NCBI GenBank assembly: GCA_028283985.1
Contig: JANQSQ010000291.1
Coordinates: 1 to 6,726 of the forward strand
Length of the DNA: 6,726 bases
Direction of reading: 5' to 3'
Origin: Rhodothermales bacterium
Lineage (GTDB): Bacteria > Bacteroidota > Rhodothermia > Rhodothermales > VXPQ01
A model generated the notes under the pieces. It did not search any database, had not been told where the DNA came from, and saw only the letters and a list, made by a program, of their open reading frames with translations. The stretch's first letter is position 1, and each line of letters starts with the position of its first letter. Positions 5,258 through 6,726 of this stretch are shown here, one piece after another. Made by a program: the position numbers and the translations under genes.

Positions 5258-6726
5258 CTATTGTCTAAGCGCAGCGCGCCACACAAAGGCCACCTCGGAC
5301 GGATGCCTGAGCAACGCGTTGAGGAGGAGAAAAAACACCCACACAAAAGGGTGGAGCAAGGCGCCCGGAACGAGCAGACCTGCTTCCCGCGCCATTAACC
5401 ATATATCGACCAGGACCTGGATGAAGGAGAACAGGCCGAAACATATCCAGACAATGGCCAGCATGGAAGCTGCCTGACCGCTCGGCGCCGGAAGGGAAGA
5501 GGCAACCATGGCGCCCGCCATGACGAACAAATACGGCCAGTGCGCCCATGCGATGACCATGAGTACCTGCCGGATCCGTACTATCCGGGCCCCGAAACGC
5601 AGAAGCAGCGACCACAGGATAGCCCATGTCCCCAGAACCAGCACATGGATGCCCCCTGCGAGTAAAAAACAAAGGACAGGCTTATCGATCATCTGGCCCG
5701 TGAAAGACGATACGAAGGGGGGCAAATGATGCATGGCCACCATGAAGGCATTCGTCCCGGCCAGATTGTAGAGGATCAGGACTGCCGTCGATCCGCTCGT
5801 CATAACCAGCATGAAGAACGCCGCGAAATTCATCGCGGGAAGGTTTTCCCGTTTTGAGTACACCGCCTCGACAAAAAAGGCATGCGATCGAAAATACCGG
5901 GGCAACATGTAGCGAAAACGGGGGAGAAATGCATACCCTGCCCCAAACGGAAGAATAACTATCCAGCCGAAAAGAACAGTCCAGGGGAAGGGGCCGGGCG
6001 GCGGCGTGCCTTCATCGAACGCAAAAACCGTTCTGCGACCCGAAAAAAACCCCGAAATCACTTCGAAAGCCGCTCGCGCAGATCCATCCGGCGCATGCAG
6101 TCCGTAGCGTACAGGATCGGACGCTATGCCGGAAAATGGCCTGTCGCGCCAACGGTATACGAACACAGCCCGCAACGGACTGTCGAAAAGCCCGGGCAGC
6201 GTGTCCTCAAAATAGCGGGCCTGGCGCTCCTGTGAAAACGGCGAAAGCAATCCTCGGGGGGCATCGCGCCGGACGCCGGCGCCGAGAGCGCCCACGCCCA
6301 CCGAAGGCATACCGACCTTCTTGATCCATACCGACGGATCAGGCCGGTCCAGCACATCCAGCAGAACAAAGTCCACCGCATTCGTGCAGGCGTCGTCTTC
6401 CGAAAACAGGGTCACGTAGTACGTCGACAGATCCGGCGCCGCCTCGTGCAAGCGACTCGATAACCGTTCGAACCAGGCGCATGCCGCCGGGTCGGATGTA
6501 TCGCTATGCCCGGCGAGCCCTATCGCCCGGATCGAAGTATGCCGGCGCGCTATATCCAGCGCAGCATCGAGTGACGCTTGTGCAGATGCAAGGGTGTCCG
6601 CCAGTCCGGAAACCGACAGGCGGGTGAAGGGAAGATCAAGATAGATATGCAGCCCAAGCGTATCGGCGACGTCCAGCACATCGTCGTGGCGGAAAAAGTC
6701 TGCGCGCACCGCTTCCACCCCGGCTT
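5258..6726 (-). CDS. GH2-like TIM-barrel fused to six-TM membrane domain (5'-partial)
   Basis: The frame stays open to the right edge, so the start lies outside; 488 residues are visible. A GTG at 6718 could be read as a start, but the two preceding codons (Ala-Gly) continue a glycoside-hydrolase motif, so it is internal. Counting that GTG as residue 1, residues 1-228 look like the last two-thirds of a GH2-type TIM barrel. They show EAVRADFF and LDVADTLGLHIYLDLP, then HTSIRAIGLAGHS (60-72), then SQERQARYF (162-170), then VFVYRWRD (185-192), YGLHAPDG (205-212) and the final helix RAAFEVISGFF. GH2 enzymes hydrolyse beta-glycosides. Here the general acid/base (HPSI...GNE pattern) aligns with H71, and the nucleophile region (PSVGVGALGA, 138-147) has no Glu, so catalysis by the usual route is unlikely. 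Hydrophobic segments lie near 245-265, 298-320, 345-372, 383-408, 415-440 and 450-471. The gene converges on the glycosyltransferase, stop to stop. Confidence 0.72.
   Translation of the reverse strand, partial: AGVEAVRADFFRHDDVLDVADTLGLHIYLDLPFTRLSVSGLADTLASAQASLDAALDIARRHTSIRAIGLAGHSDTSDPAACAWFERLSSRLHEAAPDLSTYYVTLFSEDDACTNAVDFVLLDVLDRPDPSVWIKKVGMPSVGVGALGAGVRRDAPRGLLSPFSQERQARYFEDTLPGLFDSPLRAVFVYRWRDRPFSGIASDPVRYGLHAPDGSARAAFEVISGFFSGRRTVFAFDEGTPPPGPFPWTVLFGWIVILPFGAGYAFLPRFRYMLPRYFRSHAFFVEAVYSKRENLPAMNFAAFFMLVMTSGSTAVLILYNLAGTNAFMVAMHHLPPFVSSFTGQMIDKPVLCFLLAGGIHVLVLGTWAILWSLLLRFGARIVRIRQVLMVIAWAHWPYLFVMAGAMVASSLPAPSGQAASMLAIVWICFGLFSFIQVLVDIWLMAREAGLLVPGALLHPFVWVFFLLLNALLRHPSEVAFVWRAALRQ

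Noticed and set aside
5312..5321. CAACGCGTTG palindrome near the end of the minus-strand gene, considered as a terminator stem for the convergent pair.
   Set aside because: It has no loop and no adjacent T-run on either strand, and a 10-bp palindrome is common by chance in DNA of this composition.

Overview
This window is an ordinary stretch of bacterial chromosome, GC-rich (near 60% by eye), carrying six protein-coding genes and almost no non-coding DNA. I see no RNA gene, CRISPR array, insertion sequence or phage gene. Three things suggest a member of the Bacteroidota/Rhodothermota group. Transcription terminator Rho has a long Arg/Asp-rich N-terminal extension. No start codon has a clear Shine-Dalgarno sequence. 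The outer-membrane and lipid-transport proteins are those of a diderm cell. The lineage is an inference from gene style, not from a marker gene.

Layout. Bases 2-1372 (+) encode Rho, with its start lost off the left edge. A HAD-superfamily phosphatase (1378-2097, +) and a TolC-family outer-membrane efflux protein (2109-3530, +) follow after gaps of 5 and 11 bases, so these three look like one transcription unit. An 89-base gap follows (3531-3619), the longest non-coding stretch here. It holds a plausible promoter and a 7-bp inverted repeat. It leads into an MlaC/Ttg2D-type periplasmic phospholipid-binding protein (3620-4219, +). Next is an uncharacterised GT8-like glycosyltransferase (best start 4274, stop at 5251, +). 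From the right edge, a minus-strand gene (5258-6726, 5' end missing) runs towards it. The two stop codons are separated by only 6 bases.

How they may work together. TolC and MlaC are both envelope-transport components: an outer-membrane channel and a periplasmic lipid carrier. The inner-membrane partners (MlaE/F/D-type ABC transporter, or an RND/MFP pump) are not in the window. The HAD phosphatase and the glycosyltransferase are tightly linked to them, but their substrates cannot be read from sequence.

The most unusual gene is the minus-strand one. It encodes the C-terminal part of a glycoside-hydrolase-2-like TIM barrel joined to about six membrane segments. Both positions where the catalytic glutamates of GH2 should lie appear to be substituted, which suggests a membrane-anchored pseudo-glycosidase. 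I found no clear evidence for a complete new multi-gene system. This fusion protein and the orphan glycosyltransferase are the best leads.
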